Part shown: in pieces, positions 24,463-31,969 of the stretch
How the letters are laid out: the number at the start of each line of letters is the position of its first letter
Numbering within the stretch: position 1 is the stretch's first letter
Source: JBBSHS01 sp038232515
GTDB lineage: Bacteria; Actinomycetota; Acidimicrobiia; Acidimicrobiales; JAUJNH01
Length of the DNA: 46,786 nucleotides
Assembly (NCBI GenBank): GCA_038232515.1
Contig: JBBSHS010000010.1
Span: 1 to 46,786, forward strand
Reading direction: 5' to 3'
The notes under the pieces: model-generated
Seen by the model: the letters and a program-made list of their open reading frames with translations, nothing else
Databases searched by the model: none
Told to the model about the DNA's origin: nothing
Position numbers and translations under genes: made by a program

Positions 24463-24602
24463 GGAGTTCGCTTCGCTCGCCGCTCCTTTTTGTTCGCCTT
24501 CGGCAGAGCCGGCGGCGAACCTGTGGGGGGCAAGGCCGCCCACGCCCCCCGGCCTGCTCCGCCGGCGGGCAACCCCTCGCGGTAGGGGGCCCACGCCCCC
24601 CG
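24418..24602. repeat. Multi-hairpin intergenic repeat, copy C (inverted)
   Basis: Runs in the opposite sense to copies A and B. It contains an 8-bp GGGGAGGG/CCCTCCCC hairpin (24418-24440, inside the relA reading frame), the block GGAGTTCGCTTCGCTCGC (24463-24480), the 29-base block at 24492-24520 that exactly matches copy B in reverse complement, and a GTGGGGGGC-AAG-GCCGCCCAC hairpin (24523-24543). Further C-rich palindromes follow up to the bsaP stop. Confidence 0.8.
24462..24491 (+). terminator. Candidate relA terminator within the repeat
   Basis: AGGAG (24462-24466) can pair with CTCCT (24483-24487), followed by a run of T to 24491. The loop is long and partly self-complementary, so this is a weak call. 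Confidence 0.35.
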
Positions 24603-24616
24603 GGCCGGCTTCCGGG

Positions 24617-24817
24617 TCACGTGTGACTCGGCGATGGGGCGGCGCAGGTGCGGCAGTGGGCTTTCCAGGTCGTGGGGGTGATGTGCACGGCCAGGCGGTG
24701 GCCGCAGCGGTTGCAGTAGCGGGGTGGATCGTAGGGGCCGGTGCAGCGCCCGGCACGGGGGCAGTCGGCCCCGACGCGGCCGCAGCCGGTGCAGTGGGCG
24801 GGGCCGGCGCCGGTCAC
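24617..24817 (-). CDS. bsaP: Biotin synthase auxiliary protein BsaP
   Basis: This 66-residue protein begins MTGAGPAHCTGCGRVGADC, continues with PPRYCNRCGHRLAVHITPTT and ends WKAHCRTCAAPSPSHT. It is a cysteine-rich protein matching the small protein found after bioB in mycobacteria and other actinobacteria, which carries an iron-sulfur cluster and supports biotin synthase activity. Four CxxC-type pairs are visible. It starts with GTG overlapping the bioB stop by four bases on the minus strand, so the two are translationally coupled. Nothing else in the window suggests biotin synthesis. Identification rests on the pattern and the bioB neighbour. Confidence 0.82.
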   Translation of the reverse strand: MTGAGPAHCTGCGRVGADCPRAGRCTGPYDPPRYCNRCGHRLAVHITPTTWKAHCRTCAAPSPSHT

Positions 24818-25824
24818 ACCACGCCGGTGAGGGCGGCGATGGGCATGTGCAGATCGACCAGCATGGCCAGGTCCGCCTCCGGCGCCCGGCCCAGGGTGGT
24901 CAGGTAGTTTCCCACGATGAGGGCGTTGATGCCCGACGTCATGCCCATGGCCTGGAGCTGGCCCAGGGTGACCTCCCGCCCGCCGGCGTAGCGCAGGATC
25001 ACGGCCGGCAGACCGAGTCGGAAAAGGGCGATCCACCGGATGGCATCGAGGGGCCGCACCGGCCTGCGGATGGCAAGCGGCGTTCCCGGCCTGGGGTCGA
25101 GGAAGTTCACCGGCACCTCCACCGGGCCCAGGTCGGCCAGCTGGCCGATGAGCTCGAGGCGCTGGTCGTGGCTCTCGCCCATGCCCAGGAGCACGCCGCA
25201 GCACAGCTCCAGGCCCGCCTCCACCACGTCGGTGCACGTGGTCCTGCGCTCGTCCCACGTGTGGGTGGTGACGATGGCGTCGAAGAACGATCGGGCCGTC
25301 TCCAGGTTGTGGTTGTAGCGGTGGACGCCGGCCTCTGCCAGCCGGCGGGCCTGGCCGGGGCCCAGCATCCCGGCCGACACGGCGACGTTCAGGCCCGTGT
25401 CGTCGTGCACCAGCGGCACCAGCTCTACCAGTCTGGCCATGGTGCGTTCGTCCGGGCCCCGAATGGCCAGCACGATGCAGAATTCGGTGGCGCCCAGAGC
25501 CGCCGTTTCACGGGCCGCCTGGAGCACCTCGTCGGTGTCTAGAAAGGCGGTGGCCTGCACCGGGGTGTCGAACCGGGCCGACTGGGAGCAGAAGTGACAG
25601 TCCTCGGGGCACCCGCCGGTCTTGGCCGAGAGGATCCCCTCGACCTCGACGCCGGGGCCGCACCAGGCCAGCCGCACCTCGTGGGCCAAGGCGGCCAGGC
25701 TGGGGACGGCCTCGTCGGGCAGCGCAGCCAGGACGGCGAGCTCGTTGGCGGTCAACCGCCGTCGGTCTTCGATGAGAGCGGTGCCGGCCCGCGCCAAGCT
25801 CGCCCGGGCCGAGGCAATGGTCAC
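24814..25824 (-). CDS. bioB: Biotin synthase
   Basis: BioB is a radical SAM enzyme that inserts sulfur into dethiobiotin. The 336-residue protein has the CxxxCxxC cluster motif as GGCPEDCHFCSQSARF (near residues 70-85), the SAM-binding YNHNLETA segment, LELCCGVLLGMGES, VEVPVNFLDPRPGTPL, and the arginine-containing AVILRYAGGREVTLG for the second cluster. Length is typical. The start is a GTG on the minus strand with no leader: TAGCCT lies exactly seven bases upstream. bsaP overlaps its 3' end. Other bio genes are not in the window. The 71-bp palindrome copy 2 abuts the promoter region. Confidence 0.96.
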   Translation of the reverse strand: MTIASARASLARAGTALIEDRRRLTANELAVLAALPDEAVPSLAALAHEVRLAWCGPGVEVEGILSAKTGGCPEDCHFCSQSARFDTPVQATAFLDTDEVLQAARETAALGATEFCIVLAIRGPDERTMARLVELVPLVHDDTGLNVAVSAGMLGPGQARRLAEAGVHRYNHNLETARSFFDAIVTTHTWDERRTTCTDVVEAGLELCCGVLLGMGESHDQRLELIGQLADLGPVEVPVNFLDPRPGTPLAIRRPVRPLDAIRWIALFRLGLPAVILRYAGGREVTLGQLQAMGMTSGINALIVGNYLTTLGRAPEADLAMLVDLHMPIAALTGVV

Positions 25825-25831
25825 GGGCCCG

Positions 25832-25837
25832 AGGCTA
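25832..25837 (-). promoter_or_regulatory. -10 box of a probable leaderless promoter (bioB-bsaP)
   Basis: On the minus strand TAGCCT is followed by exactly seven bases and the GTG start of bioB. The -35 position would fall at the edge of the palindromic element. Confidence 0.6.
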
Positions 25838-25852
25838 GACGGCCGGTGACAT

Positions 25853-25927
25853 CGCGAGATTGGGTCGCCTGGTGGCGTTCAACGCCGGTTTTCGGGTGTG
25901 AAGGCCACTGGCCCACCCAATCTCGCG
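25853..25927. repeat. 71-bp palindromic element, copy 2 (with two extra paired bases at each end)
   Basis: Terminal arms CGCGAGATTGGGT and ACCCAATCTCGCG are perfect complements (13 bp). The inner pair GTGGCGTTC and GAAGGCCAC has one mismatch. The 71-base core (25855-25925) aligns without gaps to the reverse complement of copy 1 at 55 of 71 positions by my count. It lies between bioB and msrB. Confidence 0.8.
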
Positions 25928-25963
25928 GCTTGGGCTGGGCTCCGGCTATTGGGGCTATCGGGG

Positions 25964-26422
25964 CTATCGGGGCTTCAGGTCGAGCGACACCGAGTTCATG
26001 CAGTAGCGCTGACCGGCCGGGCGGGGGCCGTCGTCGAAGACGTGCCCCAGGTGGGAACCGCAGCGCCGACAGCGGACCTCGGTGCGGACCATGCCATGGG
26101 TGCTGTCGGTGATCAGCTCTACGGAGTCGGCCACCATGGGCTCGGTGAAGCTGGGCCATCCGGTCCCGGACTCGAACTTGGCGGCGGCGTCGAACAGCTC
26201 GGCCCCACAGGCGGCGCAGTGGTAGGCGCCGTCGTCGTGGACGTCGGCGTACCGGCCGCTGAAGGCGGGCTCGGTGCCGCCCCGGCGCAGGACCTTGTAC
26301 TGCTCCGGTGAGAGGCGCTCCCGCCACTCTGCATCGGACAGTTCCACCCGTTCGGGCCCCTGGGACGGCCGCACGGCTCCTGGCTCGCCGGCGCCGCCGG
26401 CCACGTCTGTCTTGTCGGTCAT
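25964..26422 (-). CDS. msrB: Peptide-methionine (R)-S-oxide reductase MsrB
   Basis: MsrB repairs the R form of oxidised methionine in proteins, with thioredoxin as reductant. The 152-residue protein has the SelR domain: the zinc ligands CAAC (YHCAACGAELFD) and CRRC (VRCRRCGSHLGHVFDDG), the substrate loop SGTGWPSF, and the catalytic cysteine in RYCMNSVSLDL near the C-terminus. About 25 poorly conserved residues precede the domain start (VELSDAEWRERLSPEQYKVLR). The minus-strand ATG at 26422 has TAGGCT six bases upstream and no ribosome site. It is divergent from hisS, with only 32 bases between the start codons. Confidence 0.95.
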   Translation of the reverse strand: MTDKTDVAGGAGEPGAVRPSQGPERVELSDAEWRERLSPEQYKVLRRGGTEPAFSGRYADVHDDGAYHCAACGAELFDAAAKFESGTGWPSFTEPMVADSVELITDSTHGMVRTEVRCRRCGSHLGHVFDDGPRPAGQRYCMNSVSLDLKPR

Positions 26423-26428
26423 CCGGCA

Positions 26429-26434
26429 AGCCTA
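26429..26434 (-). promoter_or_regulatory. -10 box of a probable leaderless promoter (msrB)
   Basis: Minus-strand TAGGCT is followed by six bases and the ATG of msrB. It faces away from the hisS -10 box four bases further on. Confidence 0.55.
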
Positions 26435-26438
26435 CGAC

Positions 26439-26444
26439 TACGGT
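26439..26444 (+). promoter_or_regulatory. Candidate -10 box for hisS
   Basis: TACGGT precedes the hisS ATG (26455) by ten bases, predicting a leader of about three bases. It is back-to-back with the msrB -10 box, so each promoter's -35 lies within the other gene's start region. Confidence 0.4.
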
Positions 26445-26454
26445 CGGCCGGGTC

Positions 26455-27789
26455 ATGGTCGGGCCCACCATCCAACCCCGCACGCTGCCTGGCTTTCGCG
26501 ACTACCTGCCGGAGCTGGCCATCCCCAGGGAGCGTCTTGTGGACACGGCCCGGGCCGTCTACCGCTCCTACGGCTTCTCTCCCATCGACACACCGGCGCT
26601 CGAGTACGCCGAGGTGCTGCTGGGCCGGCTCGAGCCCGACGCCGAGATCAGGCGCCAGGTGTACCGGTTCACAGATGCCGGCGGTCGTGACGTCGCTCTC
26701 CGGTTCGATTTGACCGTGCCCTTCGCCCGCTTCGCGGCCCAGCACGCGGGCGAGCTGGGCACGCCGTTCAAGCGCTATCACATCGGACCGGTGTGGCGGG
26801 GCGAGCGGCCCCAGGCCGGCCGCTACCGCGAGTTCATGCAGTGCGACTTCGACACCATCGGAACGACGTCCAGTGCCGCCGACGTCGAGACAGCCCTGGT
26901 CGTCCACGACCTGATGGAGGCGCTCGGCTTCTCCCGCTTCACGGTGCGGGTCAACAACCGGTTGGTGCTGAACGGCCTTCTCGACTCCATGGGCCTGGTC
27001 GACCGTGCGCCGGCCGTGTTGCGGTCCGTCGACAAACTGGCCAGGCAGGGCCCTGGCGTGGTGATCGACGAGCTGGAATCCGCCGTCGGCCTGGACCGCA
27101 CCCAGGCCGAGCGGCTGCTGAAGGTGGTGTCGGCCCGTGGCGGCAGCCGTCAGGTGCTGGACCTGATGATGGACGAGTCGGACGGTAACCAGAGGGTGGC
27201 CGACGGTGTGAAGGGGCTGGCCGAGCTGCTCGACGTGGTCGGCGAAGCCGGCGTGCCCGAGGGTCGGGTGCAGGTCGACCTGTCCATCAGCCGGGGTCTC
27301 GACTACTACACCGGCGTCGTCTTCGAGACCTTCCTCGACGACCTGCCCCGCATGGGCAGCGTGTGTTCGGGCGGTCGCTACGACGACCTGGCCAGCCTCT
27401 ACACCAGGCAGCCACTCCCCGGGGTGGGGGCCTCACTGGGCCTCGACCGACTGCTGGCCGCCATGGAGGAGCTCGACCTGGTGGGCGGCCAGACCACACC
27501 CGCTCCCGTCCTCATCGTGCAGTTCTCGGCCGGTGCGCTGGGCGCCTACCAGCGTCTGGCCCGCGACCTGCGGGGCGCCGGCATCGGGGTCGAGGTGTAC
27601 CCCGAGCCGAGGAAGATCGGTGGCCAGATGGCCTACGCCGAGCGGCGGGGCTTCCGCCTGGCCCTGCTGGCCGGCCCGGCCGAGCTGGCCGCCGGAACAT
27701 GCAACATCAAGGACCTGGCCTCCCGCCAAGAGGTCACCGTGGCCCAGGCCGACGTGGTCGACCAAGCGAGGAAGATCCTTCACCCATGA
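26455..27789 (+). CDS. hisS: Histidyl-tRNA synthetase
   Basis: This class II synthetase charges tRNA-His. The 444-residue protein contains motif 1 (PGFRDYLPE onwards), the ALRFDLTVPFARF segment, motif 2 (YHIGPVWRGERPQAGRYREFMQCDFD), the histidine-specific loops GLDYYTGVVFETF, motif 3 (GVGASLGLDRLLAAM) and the C-terminal anticodon-binding domain (QMAYAERRGFRLALLAG). Length is normal. The ATG at 26455 gives MVGPTIQPRTLPGFRD, right for the family; the frame stays open upstream but crosses msrB. aspS follows 28 bases downstream, as in many actinobacteria, and is probably co-transcribed. Confidence 0.96.
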   Translation: MVGPTIQPRTLPGFRDYLPELAIPRERLVDTARAVYRSYGFSPIDTPALEYAEVLLGRLEPDAEIRRQVYRFTDAGGRDVALRFDLTVPFARFAAQHAGELGTPFKRYHIGPVWRGERPQAGRYREFMQCDFDTIGTTSSAADVETALVVHDLMEALGFSRFTVRVNNRLVLNGLLDSMGLVDRAPAVLRSVDKLARQGPGVVIDELESAVGLDRTQAERLLKVVSARGGSRQVLDLMMDESDGNQRVADGVKGLAELLDVVGEAGVPEGRVQVDLSISRGLDYYTGVVFETFLDDLPRMGSVCSGGRYDDLASLYTRQPLPGVGASLGLDRLLAAMEELDLVGGQTTPAPVLIVQFSAGALGAYQRLARDLRGAGIGVEVYPEPRKIGGQMAYAERRGFRLALLAGPAELAAGTCNIKDLASRQEVTVAQADVVDQARKILHP

Positions 27790-27817
27790 GCACATCCACC
27801 CGGTCCGGCGGGCGGCC

Positions 27818-29626
27818 ATGAGCCTCGACATCCCGGGACAGCGCACGTCTCGGCGGAGCCACTGTTGCGGGGCCCTGCGGGCGGAGGATGCGGGAACGGC
27901 GGTGGAGCTGTGCGGCTGGGTGGCCCGCCGGCGCCAACACGGCGAGCACCTGGCTTTCGTCGACCTTCGTGACCACACCGGGCTGGTCCAGTGCGTGGTC
28001 GACGGTGCCCATGACCTGCGGGCCGAGTACGTGGTGCGGGTGTCGGGAACGGTCCGCCTCAGGCCCGAAGGGACGGTCAACCCGGCTCTGGGCACCGGAG
28101 AGGTCGAGGTGGGCGACTGCACCGTCGAGATCCTCGCCGAGGCTGAGCCGCCGCCGTTCTCCGTCGAGGGCTTCGGGCCGGACACCGACGAGACGGTGCG
28201 GTTGCGTTACCGCTTCGTGGACCTGCGCCGCCCGCGCCTGCAGCGGAACCTGCGGCTGCGGGCCCGGGTCAACAGGGCCATCCGCCGGGGCATGGACGCC
28301 CAGGGTTTCGTCGAGATCGAGACGCCTCTACTCATCGCCTCCACGCCCGAGGGGGCCAGGGACTTCGTGGTGCCGTCCCGGCTGAAGCCGGGTTCCTTCT
28401 ACGCCCTGCCCCAGTCGCCCCAGCTGTTCAAGCAGCTGTGCATGGTGGGCGGTGTCGACCGCTACTATCAGATCGCCCGTTGCCTGCGTGACGAGGACCT
28501 GCGGGCCGACCGTCAGTTCGAGTTCAGCCAGCTCGACGCCGAACTGTCCTTCGCCACCCAGGAGGACGTGATGACCGCCATCACCGAGGTGGTGCGGGGG
28601 GCGGTGGAGGCCTGTGGCCAACAGGTGGGTGACGTCGGCCGCATCACCTGGCAGGAGGCCCAGGAACGCTTCGGGTCCGACAAGCCCGACACCCGTTTCG
28701 GGATGGAACTGGTGGAGCTGACGCCTGTGTTCGGGGCCACCGGGTTCAAGGTCTTCGCCTCCGCCGCCTGTGTCAAGGGCATCCGCATCCCGGGATCGGG
28801 CTCAGTGGCCCGGGCCCGGCTCGACCAGCTCACCGACATGGCCAAGCGCTGGGGAGCCAAAGGGCTGGTGTGGATGCGGGTCGTGTCGTCAGCCGACGGG
28901 GCCGGCGGCCACGAGGAGCCGTCGGCCGTGGTGCTCGACTCGCCGGTCTCCAAGTTCCTGTCCGCTGAGGAGCAGTCGGACCTAGTGGTGGCGATGGAGG
29001 CCCAGTCCGGCGATCTGCTGCTCCTGGTGGCCGACGACCGGGCGGTCACGCGCCACGTGCTGGGTCTGCTGCGCCTCGAGATGGGCCGGCCGCCGGTGAC
29101 CGAGGGAGGACTGCAGTTCCTGTGGGTGGTCGACTTCCCGTTGTTCGATGCGGTGGACGACGCCACCGGTCGGCCGGTGCCTGCCCACCATCCCTTCACC
29201 ATGCCCAACGAGCAGGACATGGCCGCCGGGCTGCTCGACGGCTCCCCCGAAGAGCTCCTGGCCGTGCGGTCACAGGCCTACGACCTCGTCGTGAACGGGT
29301 GGGAGCTGGGGTCGGGCAGCGTGCGGATCCATCGAGGCGATGTCCAACAGCGGGTCTTCTCTCGGCTGGGCATCGACCCGGCTGCGGCCCAGGCCCGGTT
29401 CGGCTTCCTGCTCGACGCCTTCCGGTACGGTGCCCCGCCCCACGCCGGCTTCGCTTTCGGCATCGACCGCCTGGTCGCCCTGCTGGCCGGCGAGGAGAAC
29501 ATCCGCGAGGTCATCGCCTATCCGAAGACCCAGTCCGGGCTTGACCCCCTGACCGGCGCGCCCACCCCGCTCAGCCCCGCCGACCTGGCCGTCTACGGCC
29601 TGCGCGCCCTACCGGCGCCCACCTGA
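27818..29626 (+). CDS. aspS: Aspartyl-tRNA synthetase (bacterial type)
   Basis: This 602-residue class II synthetase has the N-terminal OB-fold anticodon domain (VELCGWVARRRQHGEHLAFV), motif 1 (FVEIETPLLIASTPEGARDF), PQSPQLFKQ, motif 2 (RCLRDEDLRADRQFEFSQLD, with Phe where Pro is usual), the bacterial GAD insertion domain (about residues 290-430) and motif 3 (AGFAFGIDRLVALL). Length is typical of bacterial AspRS. Whether it also charges tRNA-Asn cannot be read here; no gatCAB genes are in view. The ATG at 27818 is chosen for the family-like MSLDIPGQRT start; GGGCGG just upstream may help ribosome binding. Confidence 0.96.
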   Translation: MSLDIPGQRTSRRSHCCGALRAEDAGTAVELCGWVARRRQHGEHLAFVDLRDHTGLVQCVVDGAHDLRAEYVVRVSGTVRLRPEGTVNPALGTGEVEVGDCTVEILAEAEPPPFSVEGFGPDTDETVRLRYRFVDLRRPRLQRNLRLRARVNRAIRRGMDAQGFVEIETPLLIASTPEGARDFVVPSRLKPGSFYALPQSPQLFKQLCMVGGVDRYYQIARCLRDEDLRADRQFEFSQLDAELSFATQEDVMTAITEVVRGAVEACGQQVGDVGRITWQEAQERFGSDKPDTRFGMELVELTPVFGATGFKVFASAACVKGIRIPGSGSVARARLDQLTDMAKRWGAKGLVWMRVVSSADGAGGHEEPSAVVLDSPVSKFLSAEEQSDLVVAMEAQSGDLLLLVADDRAVTRHVLGLLRLEMGRPPVTEGGLQFLWVVDFPLFDAVDDATGRPVPAHHPFTMPNEQDMAAGLLDGSPEELLAVRSQAYDLVVNGWELGSGSVRIHRGDVQQRVFSRLGIDPAAAQARFGFLLDAFRYGAPPHAGFAFGIDRLVALLAGEENIREVIAYPKTQSGLDPLTGAPTPLSPADLAVYGLRALPAPT

Positions 29627-29645
29627 CCGCCTCGGTCCCGCTGGT

Positions 29646-29651
29646 TAGCCT
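29646..29651 (+). promoter_or_regulatory. -10 box of a probable leaderless promoter (rarA)
   Basis: TAGCCT is followed by six bases and ATG at 29658 (or three bases and an in-frame GTG at 29655). It lies in the 31-base gap after aspS. Confidence 0.5.
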
Positions 29652-29657
29652 CCGGTG

Positions 29658-30956
29658 ATGGCCGATACACCGGACCTGTTCGAGGCCGGGCTCGAACAGC
29701 GGCTCCGGTCCCGTGGTCCGTTGGCCAGTCGGCTACGGCCGACCAGCCTGGACGACGTCCTCGGCCAGGACCACCTCCTCGGCCCCCGGGGTGCCCTGCG
29801 GGCCCTGGTGGAGGCGGGCAAGCTGACCTCGGTCATCCTGTGGGGACCAGCCGGGACGGGCAAGACGACGATCGCCCGGCTGCTGGCCGACGCGGTCGGG
29901 GCCGCCTTCGAGTCGATGAGCGCGGTCAGCGCGGGCGTGAAGGACGTACGTGAGGCGGCTGGGCGAGCCAGGCGCCGCTTGGCCGAGCACGGTACCTCGA
30001 CGGTCCTGCTGCTGGACGAGGTTCACCGGTTCAGCAGATCGCAGCAGGACGCCCTGCTCCCCAGCGTCGAGGACGGCACTCTCACCCTGGTGGGCGCCAC
30101 CACCGAGAACCCCTTCTTCGAGGTGAACGGCCCCCTCCTGAGCCGCTCGACCCTGTTCCGCCTCGAGCCCCTGGACGGCCAGGCCCTGCGGACGCTGCTG
30201 GACCGGGGTCTGCAGGCGGAGGCCGGCACCATCGACGCCGACGCTGCCGAGATGATCGTCGACTCGGTCGACGGGGACGGCCGCGCCCTGCTGACCACCC
30301 TGGAGGTCGCTCTGACCATCGCCGGGGAACGCCGGCTTGTGACCGTCGATGACGTCGAGCGGGCCAGGACCACCCGGGCCCTGACCTGGGGCCGCGACGA
30401 CCACTACGACGTGACCAGCGCCTTCATCAAGAGCATCCGCGGCGGCGATCCCGACGCCGGCCTGCACTGGCTGGCCCGGATGATCGTGGCCGGCGAGGAC
30501 CCGCGCTTCATGGCCCGGCGCCTCATCATCCTGGCCAGCGAGGACATCGGCATGGCCGACCCCACCAGCCTGCTCATCGCCACGGCGGCGGCCCACGCCG
30601 TGGACCACGTCGGCCTGCCCGAGGCGCAGCTCAACCTGGCCCAGGCCGTGGTGCACCTGGCCACCGCTCCCAAGTCCAACCGCATCGCCCTCGGCATCTG
30701 GAAGGCACTGGAGGACGTTCGCTCCCGGCCGGCCGGCCCCGTGCCCCCACACTTGCGCGACGCTCACTACCGCGGCGCTGAGCGCATCGGGCACGGCGTC
30801 GGTTACCGCTATCCCCACGACGACCCCCGCGGCTTTGTCGAGCAGGACTACCTGCCCGAGCACCTCGTCGACACCAGGTACTACCAGCCCTCCGAACACG
30901 GCCACGAGGCCGAAGTGGCCGAACGGTTGGAGAGCCGCAGGAGCCATCGGCGCTGA
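29658..30956 (+). CDS. rarA: Replication-associated recombination protein A (MgsA/RarA AAA+ ATPase)
   Basis: RarA is a tetrameric AAA+ ATPase acting at stalled replication forks and single-stranded DNA gaps. The 432-residue protein has the RPTSLDDVLGQDHLLG N-terminal box, Walker A (LWGPAGTGKTT), Walker B (LLLDEVHRFSRSQQDALLP), sensor 1 (LVGATTENPFFEVN), the arginine finger region (LLSRSTLF), and the family-specific C-terminal domain (SEDIGMADPTSLLIATAAAHAV and IALGIWKALEDV). Length is normal. An in-frame GTG three bases upstream is an alternative start; the ATG fits the leaderless spacing better. After it comes a 140-base gap before the toxin-antitoxin pair. Confidence 0.94.
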   Translation: MADTPDLFEAGLEQRLRSRGPLASRLRPTSLDDVLGQDHLLGPRGALRALVEAGKLTSVILWGPAGTGKTTIARLLADAVGAAFESMSAVSAGVKDVREAAGRARRRLAEHGTSTVLLLDEVHRFSRSQQDALLPSVEDGTLTLVGATTENPFFEVNGPLLSRSTLFRLEPLDGQALRTLLDRGLQAEAGTIDADAAEMIVDSVDGDGRALLTTLEVALTIAGERRLVTVDDVERARTTRALTWGRDDHYDVTSAFIKSIRGGDPDAGLHWLARMIVAGEDPRFMARRLIILASEDIGMADPTSLLIATAAAHAVDHVGLPEAQLNLAQAVVHLATAPKSNRIALGIWKALEDVRSRPAGPVPPHLRDAHYRGAERIGHGVGYRYPHDDPRGFVEQDYLPEHLVDTRYYQPSEHGHEAEVAERLESRRSHRR

Positions 30957-31084
30957 CAGCCGCCCACTCTCCATGGCTGAAGAGCGGGCCCCAAGCCTTG
31001 AAGCGACTCTACCGAACCCACCTCAGAGCCGGGGAACGAGCGTGGTCCTCTCAGGGTAATACCCGCAGGTCTTACTTCTGTTGT

Positions 31085-31090
31085 TAGTGT
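31085..31090 (+). promoter_or_regulatory. -10 box of a probable leaderless promoter (toxin-antitoxin pair)
   Basis: TAGTGT is followed by six bases and the antitoxin ATG at 31097. The 40 bases upstream are richer in A and T than the rest of the region, a likely place for operator sites, but I see no clear palindrome. Confidence 0.55.
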
Positions 31091-31096
31091 TCGTGC

Positions 31097-31321
31097 ATGC
31101 GTGTGACGAGCAAGGGGCAGGTGACGATCCCGCAGGAGGTTCGTCGACGGTTGGGCATCCAGCCAGGTAGCGAGGTCGACTTCCAGGTCGACGACGACGT
31201 GGTCCGGCTGGTACGGCGGCCCGAGGCAAGCGGCTCGGCCCTGGTCAGGCGGATGCGTGGCCGTGGTGGGTTGTCGATGAGCACCGACGAGATCATGGCA
31301 TTGACACGCGGCGACGCCTGA
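31097..31321 (+). CDS. vapB: AbrB/MazE-type antitoxin (VapB-like)
   Basis: The 74-residue protein has a swapped-hairpin AbrB-type DNA-binding domain at its N-terminus (MRVTSKGQVTIPQEVRRRLG, then IQPGSEVDFQVDDDVVRLVR). A short C-terminal part (about residues 48-74) should bind and block the toxin; the SMSTDEIMALTRGD ending is typical of antitoxins paired with PIN toxins. It should repress its own promoter, alone or with the toxin. It ends four bases before the toxin's GTG. Exact subfamily naming is uncertain. Confidence 0.85.
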   Translation: MRVTSKGQVTIPQEVRRRLGIQPGSEVDFQVDDDVVRLVRRPEASGSALVRRMRGRGGLSMSTDEIMALTRGDA

Positions 31322-31325
31322 GCTG

Positions 31326-31733
31326 GTGGCATTCGGCACGATCGTCGACTCCAACGTCCTGCTGGATCTGTTCACCGACGACCAGAGCTGGAGCGATTGG
31401 TCCGCCGGCCACCTTGCCAGCGCCTTCGATCAGGGGCCCGTGATCATCAACCCGCTGATCTACGCCGAGCTTTCCGTGGGTTTCGGACGGATCGAGGATC
31501 TCGAGGAGGCACTACCCGACCGAATCGAGCGTGAGGCTCTCCCTTGGGACGCCGCCTTCCTCGCCGGTCGATGTTTTCTGCAGTACCGCCGCCGCGGGGG
31601 TAGCCGGCGCTCACCGCTGCCGGACTTCTACATCGCCGCCCACGCAATATCCACCGGTCGTGTGCTCCTGACACGAGACCGGCGCCGCCATCTCGAGCTC
31701 CTGCCCACGCTGAGGGTCATCGCCCCCAGTTGA
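31326..31733 (+). CDS. vapC: PIN-domain ribonuclease toxin (VapC-like)
   Basis: This 135-residue PIN domain shows the four expected acidic positions: an aspartate in TIVDSNVLLDL (near residue 8), the glutamate in LIYAELSVGF (near 47), the aspartate in SPLPDFYIAAHA (near 99) and another in LLTRDRRRH (near 116). VapC toxins cut specific RNAs, often tRNA anticodon loops or the sarcin-ricin loop; the target here is unknown. All catalytic residues seem present, so the toxin is probably active and held by the upstream antitoxin. The GTG start is four bases after the antitoxin stop. Base composition is slightly less GC-rich than its neighbours, consistent with acquisition. Confidence 0.87.
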   Translation: MAFGTIVDSNVLLDLFTDDQSWSDWSAGHLASAFDQGPVIINPLIYAELSVGFGRIEDLEEALPDRIEREALPWDAAFLAGRCFLQYRRRGGSRRSPLPDFYIAAHAISTGRVLLTRDRRRHLELLPTLRVIAPS

Positions 31734-31831
31734 GGACATCTCGAAGACCCACATGGCCCTCGGCGACGGGTCAGCCACGCTCGCGTCACGGCCGCAGCTA
31801 CGGGTAGCCTCATGACGATCTGCGGGAACGT

Positions 31832-31969
31832 GTGGAACGACAGTACCGGTCTCACCAACAGCCTTCAGCCCGCGGCCACGAACGGGAGATCGCCCAGCTC
31901 ATGCGACGCCGAACCACGCAGTCCACGCTGGCCGAGGACAGGTCCGGGGTGACCGGGGAAGAGCCTTGA
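31832..31969 (+). CDS. Possible small protein upstream of the DUF948 gene
   Basis: An open frame beginning with GTG at 31832 encodes 45 residues (MERQYRSHQQPSARGHEREI, then AQLMRRRTTQSTLAEDRSGV and TGEEP). It ends in a TGA overlapping the TTG start of the next gene by four bases, an arrangement common among the coupled genes of this window. A TAGCCT box lies at 31805-31810. The charged, helical-looking sequence and the overlap favour a real gene, but I recognise no family and codon use is less biased than in the neighbours. It could be a decayed remnant. Nothing else is seen in the 232-base gap after the toxin. Confidence 0.3.
   Translation: MERQYRSHQQPSARGHEREIAQLMRRRTTQSTLAEDRSGVTGEEP

Noticed and set aside
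22153..24756. An 867-residue minus-strand frame antisense to relA
   Set aside because: Rich in Gly, His, Asp and Val with no recognisable domain; its codon pattern mirrors the relA frame, which has a full set of catalytic motifs.
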